NCBI GenBank assembly: GCA_028287895.1 | Contig: JAQBOV010000061.1 | Span: 1-46,815 of the forward strand | DNA length: 46,815 bases | DNA from: Mucilaginibacter sp. | GTDB taxonomy: Bacteria > Bacteroidota > Bacteroidia > Sphingobacteriales > Sphingobacteriaceae | Direction of reading: 5' to 3' | Shown here: positions 45,297 to 46,815 of the stretch, in pieces | Numbering within the stretch: position 1 is the stretch's first letter | Layout of the letters: every line of letters begins with the position of its first letter | Notes under the pieces: model-generated | Told to the model about the DNA's origin: nothing | What the model saw: only the letters and a program-made list of their open reading frames with translations | The model's database searches: none | Made by a program: the position numbers and the translations under genes

Positions 45297-46328
45297 TACC
45301 GCCTCTATATCTCCAGATGCTGCTTTTTGGATGCCGTTAAAACAAAACGGCTCATTCTTTCTCCAGAGAGTATAAATCAGTACAAGTAATTTTTTTTGTA
45401 CTGCTACATATGCTTTCATTTTCTGGTTATGCCTGCTTAGCAACCGTTCGAAGAATACTTTAAAACTTCCCGTATTATAACGGACGACATTAAAGGCAGG
45501 CATGTGAAGCACTCTTCGTATATGACTATTCCCCTTTTTTGATATACGCGTTTTCCCTTTTTTAATGCCTGATTGATTTTCAACCACATCATATCCTGCG
45601 TAGCTGACTAATTGGCCAATAGAACTAAATAACGTAAATCCATTGGTCTCTGCCAAAACCGTAGCAATACTCATCAATCCCATTCCCTTAATTGCCATAA
45701 GATGAGTTGTCTTCGCAGCTATTTCAGCAGTGCTGTTAAGGTGGTCCTGGATGCGTTTTTCGGTATCCTTGATTTGTTTATCCATCGTTGCGATCAGCTT
45801 TTTAAGCTGTTTCATCACTTCCTTGGTGCTATAAATGCTGTGCTGAGTTGCATGAAGCTGATTATTAACACTGGTTTTCATCTCATGCAATCCCTGATGA
45901 TGGCGGGTTAGCGCTCTAAGTTCATAGAAAAATTCGTCCATTGGAGTCCATAGGTCCAGGCGTTGCTGAGCACCCATTCTGGCAAGTCCCTCTGCATCCA
46001 CATGGTCATTCTTTGTTTTTAAGCCTAATGCCTGTAAATATTTTTTTGCTTTATTGGGTAACACAACTGCGATGTCATATCCACTTTTATGAAAAAATAA
46101 GGCAGCTTCTTCATAATAGACTCCCGTTGATTCCATAACAACAATTAAAGGAATTGCCGTTTGCTTTCGATGTTTGTTTAGCCATAAATGTAACTCCTTG
46201 AATCCCTGAAGCTGGTTTGTGAACTTCCTGGTCGCTTGAACTTTTACCTGCTGAACGGCATCAATTACAGACAGGCAGGCATGGAGATCCTTTTTGGAAA
46301 CATCGATGCCAAGAGAATATTTTAGCAT
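45282..46328 (-). CDS. IS110-family transposase (DEDD type)
   Basis: 348 residues. The N-terminal RuvC-like domain has Asp9 (LGIDVSKKDLHACL), Glu66 (IVVMESTGVYYEE) and Asp108/Asp111 (KNDHVDAEGLARM). A coiled coil spans about 150-200. The C-terminal Tnp_20 part has IKGMGLMSIATVLAETNG and the conserved serine in ISKKGNSHIRRVL (Ser268), corresponding to the nucleophile of recent IS110 recombinases. All key residues are present and the frame is intact, so it could be active. IS110 enzymes use a bridge RNA from the element's non-coding end to choose target and donor. Confidence 0.95.
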   Translation of the reverse strand: MLKYSLGIDVSKKDLHACLSVIDAVQQVKVQATRKFTNQLQGFKELHLWLNKHRKQTAIPLIVVMESTGVYYEEAALFFHKSGYDIAVVLPNKAKKYLQALGLKTKNDHVDAEGLARMGAQQRLDLWTPMDEFFYELRALTRHHQGLHEMKTSVNNQLHATQHSIYSTKEVMKQLKKLIATMDKQIKDTEKRIQDHLNSTAEIAAKTTHLMAIKGMGLMSIATVLAETNGFTLFSSIGQLVSYAGYDVVENQSGIKKGKTRISKKGNSHIRRVLHMPAFNVVRYNTGSFKVFFERLLSRHNQKMKAYVAVQKKLLVLIYTLWRKNEPFCFNGIQKAASGDIEAVPSFA

Positions 46329-46451
46329 AGGCTTATTGATTATGATGTTATCTTAACAGGATCCTTTTTACCGCCTTTTCTCATGGTTTTATTCAGGATG
46401 ATAGGAACTATACCAATCTCCTTAAGTACTGTTCTGGCTCGATAAAAGGAA

Positions 46452-46527
46452 ACTAAAGGCAGATTTTTCTCGAACTCAACATCCGTTTTGGTGTTTGATT
46501 TGTTTGCCGCAAAGTGCTGCCTTTAGT
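46452..46527 (-). ncRNA. Candidate bridge RNA segment upstream of the IS110 transposase
   Basis: ACTAAAGGCAG (46452-46462) and CTGCCTTTAGT (46517-46527) are perfect 11-base complements enclosing 54 bases, within which AACATC (46478-46483) and GGTGTT (46490-46495) can form a small inner hairpin. The segment lies about 125-200 bases upstream of the transposase ATG, in the 5' non-coding region where IS110-group elements encode the bridge RNA. Guide loops cannot be assigned without the element ends and target. Confidence 0.45.
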
Positions 46528-46645
46528 CCTGTTTTTATATTTACTCTAAGATATGAGGTATTGTTCGAAAAGCAAACAACACTATTATTTCAAGGCATTG
46601 CATTGTTATTGAAACAAAAACCGCAGAGATTTAAAGGGGCTTACC

Positions 46646-46653
46646 TATCTTTG
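46646..46653 (+). promoter_or_regulatory. -7 element of hemW, close to the ATG
   Basis: TATCTTTG matches TAnnTTTG exactly and ends four bases before ATG 46658, so the transcript may be leaderless or nearly so. Confidence 0.45.
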
Positions 46654-46657
46654 CCCG

Positions 46658-46815
46658 ATGGCCGGTATCTATATTCATATTCCATTTTGCAAACAAGCCT
46701 GCCATTATTGCGATTTCCATTTCAGCACATCGTTCACCTATAAAGATGAACTGATAGAAGCGCTGGTAAAAGAGATCAGACTGCAAAAAGATTTTCTGAA
46801 CGGCGAAATTATCGA
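46658..46815 (+). CDS. hemW: HemW-type radical SAM protein, 5' part only
   Basis: The first 52 residues are in the window: MAGIYIHIPFCKQACHYCDF and following. The radical SAM cysteines are in CKQACHYC (C-x3-C-x2-C), preceded by the family opening IYIHIPFC. HemW (formerly called an oxygen-independent coproporphyrinogen oxidase-like protein) is a haem chaperone; distinguishing it from HemN needs the rest of the gene. The extra Cys/Phe after the motif (CDFHF) fits HemW. Confidence 0.9.
   Translation, partial: MAGIYIHIPFCKQACHYCDFHFSTSFTYKDELIEALVKEIRLQKDFLNGEII

Larger units (their letters stand above)
45282..46527 (-). mobile_element. IS110-family insertion sequence, ends undefined
   Basis: The transposase gene plus its upstream structured non-coding region. 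IS110 elements lack long terminal inverted repeats and make no target duplication, so ends cannot be set from one copy. The right end is probably below 45281 and the left end above 46527, before the hemW promoter at 46646. Confidence 0.6.
46329..46657. other. Non-coding gap between IS110 transposase and hemW
   Basis: Holds the stem structure at 46452-46527 and the hemW promoter element. No open frame with coding character; one 82-codon plus-strand frame overlaps hemW and is rejected. Confidence 0.6.

Noticed and set aside
46495..46743. 82-codon plus-strand frame overlapping the start of hemW
   Set aside because: Different frame from the clear radical SAM sequence and no motif of its own.

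Overview
The window looks like a chromosome segment of a Bacteroidota bacterium, most likely family Sphingobacteriaceae (Mucilaginibacter- or Pedobacter-like). This rests on the gliding / type IX secretion (T9SS) genes gldB, gldK-L-M-N and sprE, on secreted proteins with T9SS sorting tails, on Bacteroidota-type -7 promoter elements (TAnnTTTG) before many genes, on a split ATP synthase operon, and on the protein families present. Genus is inference.

Layout. 1-7640: the 3' end of a T9SS cargo gene, a DUF4136 lipoprotein, nadE, divergent gldB, a long T9SS-secreted adhesin-like protein and a small membrane protein. 7887-13824: the F1Fo ATP synthase operon on the minus strand (atpZ-like, an atpI-like gene, atpB-E-F-H-A-G) without atpD and atpC. 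13884-23345: plus-strand sprE/porW, two tandem class A penicillin-binding proteins and uvrC, closed by a terminator. 23367-30097: minus-strand DUF4271, hemD, gldK, gldL, gldM and gldN, giving the T9SS motor, ring and lipoprotein genes. 30235-31287: a TIGR03118 lipoprotein.

31288-46657 is an accessory region, AT-richer and gene-poor. It holds a broken GH43 glycoside hydrolase, an outer-membrane receptor whose reading frame is fused to a truncated C39 peptidase domain, a CBM9-like secreted protein, and about 1 kb of apparently decayed DNA. Next comes a vapBC-like toxin-antitoxin pair plus a DUF4143 ATPase, bracketed by two different duplicated non-coding segments. Then follow two PAS histidine kinases (one with a lost N-terminus), a small Cys-containing protein, a MEDS-domain kinase with its LuxR-type regulator, and an IS110-family element with structured non-coding flanks. 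The window ends in the first codons of hemW.

How the genes work together: GldL and GldM form the proton-driven motor, GldK and GldN the periplasmic ring, and SprE and GldB support the machine that exports proteins with the C-terminal sorting domain, two of which are encoded here. The most noteworthy unexplained signals are a possible bridge RNA upstream of the IS110 transposase, a promoter-to-terminator small RNA candidate at its other end, the C39/receptor fusion, and the repeat-bracketed toxin-antitoxin/ATPase cassette.
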